Source of the DNA: Arcobacter sp.
GTDB lineage: Bacteria > Acidobacteriota > Terriglobia > Bryobacterales > Bryobacteraceae
DNA: 64,000 bases
Direction of reading: 5' to 3'
Assembly: GCA_020723085.1 (NCBI GenBank)
Contig: DYJN01000002.1
Coordinates: forward strand, 5,601-69,600
This document shows, piece after piece, positions 8,184 to 16,802 of this stretch. The position numbers were made by a program, and so were the translations under genes. The notes below the pieces were generated by a model. It was given only the letters and a program-made list of their open reading frames with translations. It had not been told where the DNA came from and did not search any database. Numbering within the stretch: the stretch's first letter is position 1; each line of letters starts with the position of its first letter.

Positions 8184-10382
8184 CTATTCCAACTGATACA
8201 GATGATAAGCGTCCACTGACCCGATTTCGCGGATGCCCCACGCCCTGGCATGGCGCGACAGATCCGCCCAGGCGTAGTCCTGCTCCTGGACCAGCAGGTG
8301 CGTCACCCCGCCGCGGCGCACTTCGCGCATGGCCATCCGCCGCAGCGTCAGCGGCGCCGGGAAGCCCTGCTTTAGCGGTTCTCCCGCCAGTTCGCGCCAG
8401 CCGCCGCCGGGCGGCTTGCCCTCCAGCCGCATCCGCACGCCGTACTGGTCTTCGCTCATCAGCAGCCGCACTTCGTCCAGTGCGAGCTCCGCGGCGAATT
8501 CCGCCTGCAGGAACATGCCCGCCCGGATCCGCTCCCAACTGCGCCAGCGTGTCGCCGGGGAGCCGTCGAAAGCCAGCCCGGCGCCCCAGGGATTCGGGCT
8601 CGCATGGATCCGCCAGGAGGGCAGGGGGCGGAGCTCCTTCCCCGCGTCGTACAGCCTCATCTCGAAGATGCTCCACAGATCCTTGCGGCGTTCATCGCCG
8701 GACGCGGGAGAATGGGTTTCCACGACGCGTACGCCTTCCAGCTTCCGGCGCCGGAAACGGAACACCGCCTCCGTCTGTGGCCGCATGTCGGAATACATCG
8801 CCGCGTGAATCAAGTCCAGCAGCCGTTCGCCGCGCCCGCTCTGGAAGCCTACGGCGATCTGCCTCGACGTATAGCTCTCCGGAATTGACGCGAAGGCGAG
8901 CACCAGCGCATCCGGCGGCGTGAGCGCCTCCACCAGACGCGCCGCCTTGTACCCCGAGGACTGCCGCGCCAGCCACTGCTGCTCCTCTTCAATCCGCAGA
9001 GCCGCCTTCCAGGGGATCCTGGACAACCGCCATCCCGGCGCTTGCATATATTTCCGCGGCATGTCCGGGAAGCTCGCCACAGCGTGAGCCGCCGCGAGCG
9101 CGGGCAGCATTGGAGCGGGCAGCGCGAGAGCCATCGCGTAACTGGCGAAGGGCGCGGCGGGCATCAGAAAACGCGCGCCGGTATTGGTGAAGTAGGTGGA
9201 CCCGAACAGCAGCACCGCCATCACCATGCGCCGTCCCAGCGGGCGCCTCAGAGCCAGCAGTCCTGCAGGCGCCAGCAGGAACAGCGGTCCCCAGAACCCG
9301 CCCAGCAGCCGCCCCTTCACCGTCAGTTCCAGCGGCAGTTGCGCATACGACTCAACTCCGGGATAGCGTCGCATGAATTCGACATAGTCCTGCTCGAAAC
9401 TCGCATGGACGAAGGCATTGGGCCAAAGGCGGTTCATCAGGGGAGCAGCCGGATTGCCGTAATGGATCCAGTTGCGCAACGGCCACGGCGCAGCCACCAG
9501 CGCTGCCGCAAGGCAGAGCGGCGCCAACGCCTTCCACTGCCGCCGCCACGCGTATCGCGCCAGTGGATACAGCAGAGCCACTGCCGCCGTGTACTTCAAC
9601 GCGTAAGCGAAACCGCACAGCATGCCCGCCAGCCACGGCGGCGCGTCCTGCTCCGCCAGGTACACCACGGCGAAGACCACGCACGCCACCGCCGCGTCCG
9701 TGTAGGCGCTTGTGCCGTCGATCAGCGCCACCGGCGCGCATAAAAAGAACAGCGCCGCCGCCGCTCCCGCGCCCGGCGCCCCGAGCCGCTGCCCGAACCG
9801 CAGCATCAACAACGGCGCCGTCAAATAAAACGCGCAATGCACCACCGCCGCCGCCGAGTGCCGCCCGAAGGCGTACGCAAACAGAAACAGCATCTCCAGT
9901 CCCTGCGACAGCGCTGCGTACATGTTGGTGTCGATCCGCGCAAATCCGTGCGCGCGGTAATACCGGGACACGATCCCGAGATGGTATCCGCTGCCGTCGG
10001 GACTGATCTCCGGCGCCATGGCAGCCAGCAGCGCCGATGCTCCGTAGACGGCGAAGATGGTCCAGAACAGCCACTGCCACAGCCGCGGCAGCGCCGGCAG
10101 CCGCTCCGCCGCCGATGGCCGGAAAGCGCCGTCTCTCCAGGCGGCAGTCAGGATCAGAACGCCGAGAAGAAGAAACGAAGCGTCATACACGGCGCGCACG
10201 GCGCACAGCCCCGTGATCAGCAGGCTCAACACCGGCGCGCCGCACACGAACGCCAGCGGATGTTCTTCCTCGCGTGCCAGCGGGAAGCGCGCCCGCTTCA
10301 GCAGCATGCGCCCCAGAGCCCAGGCGCAGCCCACGGCGAATCCTGCTCCGAACAGCACCGAAAGGGCCTTCGGCATCGCCAT
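8184..10382 (-). CDS. Polytopic GT-C-like membrane protein with C-terminal discoidin-like domain
   Basis: 732 residues. The first ~450 contain about ten to twelve hydrophobic segments. An early loop P-E-I-S-P-D-G-S-G-Y-H-L lies where GT-C glycosyltransferases keep acidic catalytic residues after the first membrane helices, and A-L-K-Y-T and L-R-N-W-I-H-Y-G-N-P follow as in related bacterial proteins. The last ~150 residues look like an extracytoplasmic beta-sandwich of the F5/8-C (discoidin) type: A-F-D-G-S-P-A-T-R-W-R-S-W is the typical core motif. The likely role is sugar transfer or polymer work at the cell envelope. It sits between a lipoprotein (4-base gap) and a sugar kinase (4-base gap), so all three probably act together. 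Confidence 0.7.
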   Translation of the reverse strand: MAMPKALSVLFGAGFAVGCAWALGRMLLKRARFPLAREEEHPLAFVCGAPVLSLLITGLCAVRAVYDASFLLLGVLILTAAWRDGAFRPSAAERLPALPRLWQWLFWTIFAVYGASALLAAMAPEISPDGSGYHLGIVSRYYRAHGFARIDTNMYAALSQGLEMLFLFAYAFGRHSAAAVVHCAFYLTAPLLMLRFGQRLGAPGAGAAAALFFLCAPVALIDGTSAYTDAAVACVVFAVVYLAEQDAPPWLAGMLCGFAYALKYTAAVALLYPLARYAWRRQWKALAPLCLAAALVAAPWPLRNWIHYGNPAAPLMNRLWPNAFVHASFEQDYVEFMRRYPGVESYAQLPLELTVKGRLLGGFWGPLFLLAPAGLLALRRPLGRRMVMAVLLFGSTYFTNTGARFLMPAAPFASYAMALALPAPMLPALAAAHAVASFPDMPRKYMQAPGWRLSRIPWKAALRIEEEQQWLARQSSGYKAARLVEALTPPDALVLAFASIPESYTSRQIAVGFQSGRGERLLDLIHAAMYSDMRPQTEAVFRFRRRKLEGVRVVETHSPASGDERRKDLWSIFEMRLYDAGKELRPLPSWRIHASPNPWGAGLAFDGSPATRWRSWERIRAGMFLQAEFAAELALDEVRLLMSEDQYGVRMRLEGKPPGGGWRELAGEPLKQGFPAPLTLRRMAMREVRRGGVTHLLVQEQDYAWADLSRHARAWGIREIGSVDAYHLYQLE

Positions 10383-10386
10383 GCTC

Positions 10387-10896
10387 CTACAGCGTGAAGC
10401 CCGCGCCGATCAACATGTAGCTGGGCTTCTCGCCGCCTTGCGTCCACTCGGCGTCAGCCAGCAGCACAACCTCGATGCCAGAGCCCGGCGTCAGCCACTG
10501 CTCGGGCACAGGCTGCTTCCATGCCTGATAGCCTGCCTGGTCCGCGGCGATCGTGCCCAGCAGCTTCCCGCCGATCCACACCTCGATCCTGCGCCCTCCC
10601 GCCTGCACATATTCGTGGGGCACAATCAGCGCTGCCCCGAACTGAATCCCTTGCGATTCCTCCACGGCGCACCGCAGTTCCGCGCGCCTTCCCGCCCAGC
10701 GCCAGCCGTCATGAATCTCGCGGCTGATCCCCGCAACCATGTGGCGGGCGGCTGCGGCATCCCCAAGGAAGACGTAATGCGCGGGATGGTCCTCGATCTG
10801 TCCGCGATAGGGCGGCGGCGCCGCCGGTCCGGGCAGCCGCGCGCATCCAGCCAGCAGCGCCAGCCAGCATGCCAGGAAGAGCGCAGCCCGTCTCAC
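10387..10896 (-). CDS. Small lipoprotein of unknown function
   Basis: 169 residues from a GTG at 10896 whose last two bases form the start of the nth TGA (GTGA overlap), a strong sign of coupled translation. The N-terminus has two Arg, a hydrophobic stretch and the lipobox L-L-A-G-C, so it should be lipidated and exported. The mature part is predicted as mostly beta strands (R-R-I-E-V-W-I-G-G-K-L-L-G-T-I) and could be a galactose-binding-like fold similar to the C-terminal domain of the next gene, but this is a guess. A longer frame reaches upstream to 11016 inside nth; the lipobox argues for the short form. Confidence 0.65.
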   Translation of the reverse strand: MRRAALFLACWLALLAGCARLPGPAAPPPYRGQIEDHPAHYVFLGDAAAARHMVAGISREIHDGWRWAGRRAELRCAVEESQGIQFGAALIVPHEYVQAGGRRIEVWIGGKLLGTIAADQAGYQAWKQPVPEQWLTPGSGIEVVLLADAEWTQGGEKPSYMLIGAGFTL

Positions 10897-11636
10897 GGCA
10901 GGCTCTTGTCCGGCGCACGGCAGATGGATTCCAACGGGCACCGGCCGCATTCCGGCCTCCGCGCCTTGCAGATGTCGCGGCCGAAAAGGATCACCTGATG
11001 CGAGAACAGAATCCACCGTTTCTGGGGCAGCATTTTCATCAGGTCCTGCTCGATCTTTTCGGGCGTCTTCTCCCGCGTCAATTCCAGCCGCTGCGCGATC
11101 CGCGTCACATGCGTGTCCACCACCACGCCGCTGGGAATTCCATATGCCGTGCCCAGCACCACGTTCGCCGTCTTGCGCGCCGCTCCCGGCACGGTCAGCA
11201 ATTGCTCCATTTTCCGGGGCACTTCGCCGCCGAAATCCGAGACGATTTTCTTCGCAGCTCCGACGATATTCTTCGCCTTATTATTAAAAAATCCAGTGGA
11301 CCGGACAATTTCCGCCACTTCGGCCACGTCCGCCTTCGCCATCGCTTCCGGGGTTGGGAAGCGCGCGAACAGCGCCGGCGCGACCATGTTGACCCGCTCG
11401 TCGGTGCACTGGGCGGAAAGAATGGTCGCCACCAGCAGCTCCCAGGCATTGCGGTGCCTGAGCGCGCAGGCGGCGCTGGGATAAAGCTGGTCCAAAGCCG
11501 CCAGGATCGCGGTGAGACGGCCCGCGTCCGGCGCTGCCTTGCGGCTGGCGGCGCGCGGGGCTTTGCGTGCGCCGGCGGTCTTCTTCGGCTGAGGCTGCTT
11601 TCCCGCCGCCTCTCGCGGCGCGCGTGATTTCGCCAT
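10893..11636 (-). CDS. nth: Endonuclease III
   Basis: 247 residues; a DNA glycosylase/AP lyase that removes oxidised pyrimidines. The helix-hairpin-helix carries the catalytic lysine at residue 155 (R-K-T-A-N-V-V-L), the catalytic aspartate is D174 (V-D-T-H-V), and the 4Fe-4S cysteines C223, C230, C233, C239 keep the C-X6-C-X2-C-X5-C spacing. Two differences from textbook Nth are visible: a ~35-residue Lys/Arg/Ala/Pro-rich N-terminal tail, and P-G-A-A-R-K-T in place of the usual P-G-V-G-R-K-T hairpin, replacing the second hairpin glycine. First gene of the nth-lipoprotein-GT-kinase-pgk run; 23 bases separate it from a divergent gene. Confidence 0.95.
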   Translation of the reverse strand: MAKSRAPREAAGKQPQPKKTAGARKAPRAASRKAAPDAGRLTAILAALDQLYPSAACALRHRNAWELLVATILSAQCTDERVNMVAPALFARFPTPEAMAKADVAEVAEIVRSTGFFNNKAKNIVGAAKKIVSDFGGEVPRKMEQLLTVPGAARKTANVVLGTAYGIPSGVVVDTHVTRIAQRLELTREKTPEKIEQDLMKMLPQKRWILFSHQVILFGRDICKARRPECGRCPLESICRAPDKSLP

Positions 11637-11659
11637 CGGTTCCTCGCTGCCGAACTAAC

Positions 11660-13075
11660 ATGGTAGCATTGCGCCTCCAGATTGCCGCCGCATTGCTGGC
11701 CATCGCCGTGTTTCTGCCTCTGCTCGGCATCCCTGCGTCCCCGCTGCCGGACACTCCGCCGCATCTGCCGTGGTCGAGCCGCCCGGGTGCGGCCGCCCTG
11801 CTCTGGCTCGTCTACATGACCGACCTCCCGTCCTGGGCTTCCGCCGCTGCCGCCTTGATGCTCCACGCATTAAACAGCGCCCTGCTTGCAGCGCTGCTCC
11901 CTGTTCTTTTCACCGTCCGCGCTGCCGTGCTCGCCGCGCTGATGTACGCGGCGCATCCTTTGCTGGCGGACACTCTTGCCCTGCCGTCTCTGGCCGCCAC
12001 ATTGCCCGCCATGGCTCTGGCTCTGGCGGCGGCCCTTGCTTTCCTGCGCCACCGCCCTTGGGCTGGCGCGGCGCTCGCGATTCTGTCTTTGCCGTTTGAG
12101 CCCGCCGCTGCCGCGATTCCGCCGGTTCTGCTCCTGCTGGCTGGCAGGAGCGCCAGCGGCAGGGCGCTCTATTGGCTTATGGCGGCGGGCGCTGCCGCGT
12201 GGCTTGCGGCGTTCCGATCCTCGTGGCCGCAACTGGCCGGCGAATGGCCGTGGTTCGGCATCTTCGCTCTCCGCGCGGTCTTCCTGGCGCTGTTCCCGCT
12301 TGCCCTGACGCCGGCGCCAGACCTGCGCGTGGCGCCGGAGCAGGCAGCTCTTGCCGCAGCAGCGGTGGCCGCTGTCGGATGGATCGCCTGGACGGCGGGG
12401 CGCCGCCACGCGCTCGGCGCCTGGTTCCTCGCCGCAATCGGGCTGCTGGCTTCGGTGTATTGCCTGCCAGAAGGCGGAGGAGCGCGCAGCCTGGCCCTTC
12501 CCCTCGCCGCCCTGGCGGCATTTGTCGCTTTGATGCTCGAGCACGCGGACTGGCGCCTGTCCGCCATATACATCTCCGTGCTCGCCTTGCTCTCCTTCTC
12601 TTATGCGCGGCTCTGGCGCGATCCGGTGGCGATCGGAATGGAAGCGGTGCGGCTCGCTCCGCGTCTGCCCGCGCCCGCGCTCGCGCTCGCTCCGCGATTG
12701 CCCCCTGTGCAGGCGCTGGAGCTGCTGGCCGAAGCACGCCGCCACGCGCCGCCGGGGCCGGAACTGGCCGCCGCATACGGCCGCGCCCTCCTGCGCGCGC
12801 AGCGCCCGAACGAAGCCCTGGCAGAGTTCGATAGCGCCCTGGAATCCAACCCGCGATATTACGCGGCGCTCTCCGGACGGGCAGCGGCGTGGCTCGCCCT
12901 GGGCCAGCCAGAGGCCGCACGGGCCGATCTGGCGCGCTCGCTCGCCATCGAACCGTGCTCGGTGGAAGCGCGGGCCGCACTCCTGCGTTTAGGCGGGCCT
13001 CTGCCTTCCGATTCCCATTGCGCCTGGACGCGCGCCCAGAGGCGCGCTCTCGCCGGCGCTACTTCGCGTCGATGA
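11660..13075 (+). CDS. Polytopic membrane protein with C-terminal TPR repeats
   Basis: 471 residues from the ATG at 11660. About ten hydrophobic, Ala/Leu-rich helices fill the first ~330 residues. The last ~130 residues form roughly three tetratricopeptide units (for example P-N-E-A-L-A-E-F-D-S-A-L-E-S-N-P and A-R-A-D-L-A-R-S-L-A-I-E-P). This layout is common in membrane proteins linked to glycan transfer or polymerisation, but no catalytic motif is visible and I leave the function open. It diverges from nth with only 23 bases between, and its 3' end overlaps the next, convergent gene by 17 bases. An upstream in-frame start at 11567 would overlap nth and adds no family sequence. Confidence 0.72.
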   Translation: MVALRLQIAAALLAIAVFLPLLGIPASPLPDTPPHLPWSSRPGAAALLWLVYMTDLPSWASAAAALMLHALNSALLAALLPVLFTVRAAVLAALMYAAHPLLADTLALPSLAATLPAMALALAAALAFLRHRPWAGAALAILSLPFEPAAAAIPPVLLLLAGRSASGRALYWLMAAGAAAWLAAFRSSWPQLAGEWPWFGIFALRAVFLALFPLALTPAPDLRVAPEQAALAAAAVAAVGWIAWTAGRRHALGAWFLAAIGLLASVYCLPEGGGARSLALPLAALAAFVALMLEHADWRLSAIYISVLALLSFSYARLWRDPVAIGMEAVRLAPRLPAPALALAPRLPPVQALELLAEARRHAPPGPELAAAYGRALLRAQRPNEALAEFDSALESNPRYYAALSGRAAAWLALGQPEAARADLARSLAIEPCSVEARAALLRLGGPLPSDSHCAWTRAQRRALAGATSRR

Positions 13076-13811
13076 TCTCCACCCGCACGCGCACGAATTG
13101 CCAATCCGGCAGCTCGTAAACCCGCAGGTGCGTCACCAGCGGCGCCTCCATGTCTTTCACGCCGTAGGCCGGGATGGCGCCGGGCGAGGCGTCGATCACC
13201 GCGATCACGGCTTCGGAGGGCGCCGCATTCACCGCTTCCAGGGTGATCCGCAGCCGGAACCCCGCCAGCTCCGCCGGCGCGTGATTCACGACCACGAACC
13301 GGGTTCTCAATTTCTTGTCTGGGCCCTCCAGCACCCGCACGCCGGTCACTTCGACGTACTTGGCGAAGGGATGCGCCGATGCCTGTTGCTGCGGGGCTTC
13401 AAACGGCGTGGTCTTTTGCGCCGCCGGCGCGCCGGCGCGGTTCGAGGAGAGATAGCGGTACAGCAGAAACAAGCCGCCGCCGATCAACACGAGAGTCAAC
13501 AGCGCCGCCAGCCAGGCAGGCGTTCCGCGGCGCCTTGCGGTTTCTCCAATCACATAGACAGGCTGCCCCTGCGGCGGTGCGGCTGCCGGAGGAGGGGGAG
13601 CAGGCCATGCCGGCGGTGGTGACGGCACGGACGCTCCAGTCTCCCATGAGGGCGGCGCCGTGGGCGCAGGCGGCGGCGCGGGCGTCTGCACAGGTCCGGG
13701 CGGCGCCGCGGGCGGTGCTGCCGCCGCTCTTTTCCGCTCCGCGCACCGCGGGCATTCCGCTTCCGACGGCGGCACCTCGGCGCCGCAGACCGGACAGATC
13801 CAGGTGAACAT
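13059..13811 (-). CDS. Zinc-ribbon, proline-rich, single-pass membrane protein
   Basis: 250 residues. The N-terminus has a rubredoxin-like zinc ribbon: C-P-V-C at residues 6-9 and C-P-R-C near 20. A Pro/Ala-rich linker of ~65 residues follows, then one membrane helix (about residues 99-121). A C-terminal ~110-residue beta-rich domain (V-L-E-G-P-D-K-K-L-R-T-R-F-V-V-V-N-H) resembles FxLYD/DUF3426-type extracellular domains. The topology implied is zinc ribbon inside, beta domain outside. Function is unknown. Such proteins may sense or scaffold at the envelope, but nothing here proves it. Confidence 0.75.
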   Translation of the reverse strand: MFTWICPVCGAEVPPSEAECPRCAERKRAAAAPPAAPPGPVQTPAPPPAPTAPPSWETGASVPSPPPAWPAPPPPAAAPPQGQPVYVIGETARRRGTPAWLAALLTLVLIGGGLFLLYRYLSSNRAGAPAAQKTTPFEAPQQQASAHPFAKYVEVTGVRVLEGPDKKLRTRFVVVNHAPAELAGFRLRITLEAVNAAPSEAVIAVIDASPGAIPAYGVKDMEAPLVTHLRVYELPDWQFVRVRVEIIDAK

Positions 13812-13862
13812 CTCAGCTCCTTCTCCTGACTATAGGACGCGCCCGGCCGGGCATCGGACACA

Positions 13863-14969
13863 CTAAGCGATCCGGTAGCGGTTTACCGCTGCCCCGTCGA
13901 GCTCGATGCCGAAGCCCGGGGCGGTGCGCGGCTCGATCCATCCGCCCACGACTTTCATGGGATCCTGCAGCAGGGCGTCGAACATCTTGACGCCGGAGGA
14001 AGCCGGGAAGTACTCGATGAAAATCGCGTTCGGCTGCGCCGCGCACAACTGCGTATGGATATCCCAGTGGTAATGCGGCGCCACCGGGATGTCGAACGCC
14101 GCCGCCATGTGCGCGATCTTCAGCCATTCGCTCACGCCGCCGCACACGGTGGCGTCCGGCTGCAGAATCGACGCCGCCCTGCGCTCCAACAGCCCGGCAA
14201 AGGCCCAGCGTGTCGCCTCGAGCTCGCCTGTCGCCACCGGAGTCCGGATTGTCTCCGCGATCCGCGCCATCGCCGAGAGGTTGTCAGCCCGCACCGGCTC
14301 CTCGATCCAGTAAGGCCGGAACTCCTCCAGCCGCTCCATCGCCGCGACCGCCTCCGGCGCGCTCTTCCAGCCGCCGTTGGCGTCGAGCAGGATCTCGAAC
14401 TCCTCTCCCAGCGCCCTGCGCACCGCGCCCACGCGCCGCGCGTCCTCCGCCGCCGTCAACGCGCCCACCTTCAGCTTCACCGCCGTGAAGCCCATCTCCG
14501 CCGCCGCCGAGACCTCGCGCACCAGTTCTTCAATGGACTGCCCGGCGCGGTAGTAGCCGCCGGTGGCGTAGCAGCGCAGCTTCCGCCGGTGCACGCCCAG
14601 CAGCTCCATCACGGGCATGCCGGCGGCCTTGCCGCGCAGGTCCCATAGCGCGATGTCGATGGCGCTGATGGCCCGCAGCGCCGCGCCACGCCGGCCCGCC
14701 TGAATCGACTGACGGTACATTTCCGCCCACAAATGTTCCGTGTCGAACGCGTCCGCGCCCAGCAGGATGGGACGGTAGATCTCATCGATCAGGCAGAGCA
14801 TCGCGCGCGAGCCGTCATAGCCGAGCGCGAATCCCAGCCCTTCGGCGCCTTCCTCGGTGCGGATCTTGACGATCAGGTGATCGCGGTGCGTGATGCGGCG
14901 CACCGCGTCCGCCACCGGCTGCGGCAGCGGAATGGAAACGGCCAGCGCTTCGACTTCCCGGATCTTCAT
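13863..14969 (-). CDS. Enolase-superfamily enzyme, mandelate racemase subgroup
   Basis: 368 residues from the ATG at 14969. The capping domain is followed by a barrel with K-L-K (K165, K167), metal ligands D196, E223 and E249, and the D272/H299 dyad (Q-P-D and A-P-H-Y-H). The Lys pair plus His-Asp dyad is the mandelate racemase arrangement, so it should abstract a proton alpha to a carboxylate. Sugar-acid dehydratases and racemases both fit; the exact substrate cannot be read. It diverges from a NadD-like gene with 17 bases between. The open frame continues upstream opposite that gene but without family sequence. Confidence 0.88.
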   Translation of the reverse strand: MKIREVEALAVSIPLPQPVADAVRRITHRDHLIVKIRTEEGAEGLGFALGYDGSRAMLCLIDEIYRPILLGADAFDTEHLWAEMYRQSIQAGRRGAALRAISAIDIALWDLRGKAAGMPVMELLGVHRRKLRCYATGGYYRAGQSIEELVREVSAAAEMGFTAVKLKVGALTAAEDARRVGAVRRALGEEFEILLDANGGWKSAPEAVAAMERLEEFRPYWIEEPVRADNLSAMARIAETIRTPVATGELEATRWAFAGLLERRAASILQPDATVCGGVSEWLKIAHMAAAFDIPVAPHYHWDIHTQLCAAQPNAIFIEYFPASSGVKMFDALLQDPMKVVGGWIEPRTAPGFGIELDGAAVNRYRIA

Positions 14970-14986
14970 CTCGCTACGATGATGGC

Positions 14987-15574
14987 ATGGAGCTGCTTGC
15001 CGGCGCGCTGAACGCTTCGGTAGCGCTGCTGGCGGGCGCCTGGAACCCGCCGACGCGCGCGCATCTCGAGCTCGCCCGCGCCGCGCTTGGATGGGCCCGG
15101 CGCGCCGTCTTCGTGCTGCCCCGCGCCTTTCCGCACAAGCCGCTCGAAGGCGCTTCCTTCGAGCAGCGGGCCGCATGGATCCGGGATCTCGCCTCCGGCC
15201 ACCCGCTTTTCGCCGCCGCCGTGAGCAGCGGCGGGCTGTTCCTCGAGATGGCGCGGGAGGCGCGGGCGCTCGGGGCGCAGCGGGTCCTCCACGTCTGCGG
15301 CAGCGATGCCGCGGCGCGGGTTCTGGGCTGGGACTATGGCGGGATGGAGTCCATTGAACGGCAACTGGAGGAGTATGAGCTGCTGGTGGCCCCGCGCCCA
15401 TTGCCATTCACGCCGCCACCCCGTCTCCGCGCCCGCATCCACACGCTCATCGTGCCGGCGCTGCTGGACGGCATCTCCTCGACGGAAGTCCGCCGCCGCA
15501 TCCGCGAAGGCGAGCCGTGGCGCCACCTTGTTCCGGACGCCATAGCGGATCCGGTGGAACGGGCCTGCCGTTGA
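14987..15574 (+). CDS. NadD-like nucleotidyltransferase
   Basis: 195 residues. G-A-W-N-P-P-T-R-A-H-L-E-L-A near the N-terminus corresponds to the HxGH-type nucleotide-binding loop of nicotinate-nucleotide adenylyltransferases, although the first His of that motif is replaced by Thr. F-P-H-K follows. The C-terminal I-S-S-T-E-V-R-R-R-I-R-E-G matches the I-S-S-T-x-I-R signature. The protein is somewhat short for NadD and the middle is divergent. It may be a second, specialised member rather than the housekeeping enzyme. It precedes two oxidoreductase-like genes on the same strand. Confidence 0.7.
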   Translation: MELLAGALNASVALLAGAWNPPTRAHLELARAALGWARRAVFVLPRAFPHKPLEGASFEQRAAWIRDLASGHPLFAAAVSSGGLFLEMAREARALGAQRVLHVCGSDAAARVLGWDYGGMESIERQLEEYELLVAPRPLPFTPPPRLRARIHTLIVPALLDGISSTEVRRRIREGEPWRHLVPDAIADPVERACR

Positions 15575-15612
15575 GCCACCCCGCGCCGCTCTGTTCTCGA
15601 TAGACTGTGCCC

Positions 15613-16779
15613 ATGCAGCGCCGTACGTTTCTCTGCTCCGCCGGCGGCTTCGTCCAGCCGCCGGACCGCATTCGCGCCGGCGTCATCGGATCGGGCGGCC
15701 GCGGCCGCCTTCTCACGGCCGAGTTCAAGGAGATCGGCGCGGAGATCGCCGCCGTCTGCGACGTCTACCAGCCGAACCTCGACGCCGGGCTCAAAGCCGC
15801 CAGCACGGGCGCGCGCGGATACAGGGATTACCGCCGCCTGCTGGAAGATCCGGACCTTCACGCCGTCATCATCGCCACCCCCGACCACTGGCACGCCCGC
15901 ATGGTCATCGACGCCGTCGAAGCGGGCAAGGACGTGTACGTGGAAAAACCCATGACTCACGCTATCGGCGAGGCGTTTCAGGTAGTCGACGCCGTGCGCC
16001 GCACGCGCCGCATCGTACAGGTGGGCACGCAGCGGCGCAGCGCCCCGCTGTTTCAGGATGCCAAGGGCATCGTCTCCTCCGGCCGCCTGGGCGAGGTGCG
16101 CCTGGTCAACTCTTGGTGGCTGAATCATCAGGCCTCGCTGTCGCACGGCAAGCTCGAGGGCGAGCTCGATTGGGAGCGGTGGCTTGGCCCCGCGCCGCGC
16201 CGCCCCCTGGACCCGATGCGCTTCTTCAACTGGTATTACTACTTCGACTATTCCGGCGGCCTGCTCATCGGGCAGGCCGCCCATATGGTCGATGTCTTTC
16301 ACTGGTTCATGAACTCCGCCGCGCCGCTCGCCGTCACCTGCTCCGGCGGGCGCGTGAACCTGGAAGGCGCTGAGGTCACCGACACGGCTTCGATCCTCAT
16401 CGAGTATCCCGAGAATTACTTCGCGGTCTTCACCCTCGGCTACAAGGCGATGCGCTACCACCCGAGGCAGGACCAGCTGGCGCAGTTTCACGGCGCCCGC
16501 GCGCGGCTCGATGTGGGTCGCGAGCACTTCCGTCTTTACCCGGAAACCAAGGCGCCGGAACTGACGCCTGAACGGGAGGACAGCCGGCCGGGTTCGTTCG
16601 CCGCGGCGACGCGCAATCATATCCGCAACTTCCTCGATTGCGTCCGCACGCGCCGCGAGCCCAACGCGCCCGTCGAGGCCGGCCTGTCCGCCGTGATTGT
16701 GCTGTCCATGACGCTCGATTCGCTCCGCACCGGCCGGCGCCTGAAGTGGAATGCGGCCGCCCGCCGTGTGGAAATATAA
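15613..16779 (+). CDS. Gfo/Idh/MocA-family oxidoreductase (EKP type)
   Basis: 388 residues from the ATG at 15613 (a GTG six bases upstream is possible). A Rossmann fold begins G-V-I-G-S-G-G-R-G, with A-T-P-D-H-W-H-A and the family's V-E-K-P motif, whose Lys is catalytic. It then has the C-terminal beta-sheet domain seen in sugar and inositol dehydrogenases. The N-terminus M-Q-R-R-T-F-L looks like a Tat signal, but the hydrophobic part is short and broken by Pro, so export is doubtful. It probably oxidises or reduces a sugar-type substrate with NAD(P). It lies 23 bases before a paralogue. Confidence 0.88.
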   Translation: MQRRTFLCSAGGFVQPPDRIRAGVIGSGGRGRLLTAEFKEIGAEIAAVCDVYQPNLDAGLKAASTGARGYRDYRRLLEDPDLHAVIIATPDHWHARMVIDAVEAGKDVYVEKPMTHAIGEAFQVVDAVRRTRRIVQVGTQRRSAPLFQDAKGIVSSGRLGEVRLVNSWWLNHQASLSHGKLEGELDWERWLGPAPRRPLDPMRFFNWYYYFDYSGGLLIGQAAHMVDVFHWFMNSAAPLAVTCSGGRVNLEGAEVTDTASILIEYPENYFAVFTLGYKAMRYHPRQDQLAQFHGARARLDVGREHFRLYPETKAPELTPEREDSRPGSFAAATRNHIRNFLDCVRTRREPNAPVEAGLSAVIVLSMTLDSLRTGRRLKWNAAARRVEI

Positions 16780-16802
16780 GAGAGAGGTTCTGGTTTTTTC
16801 AA

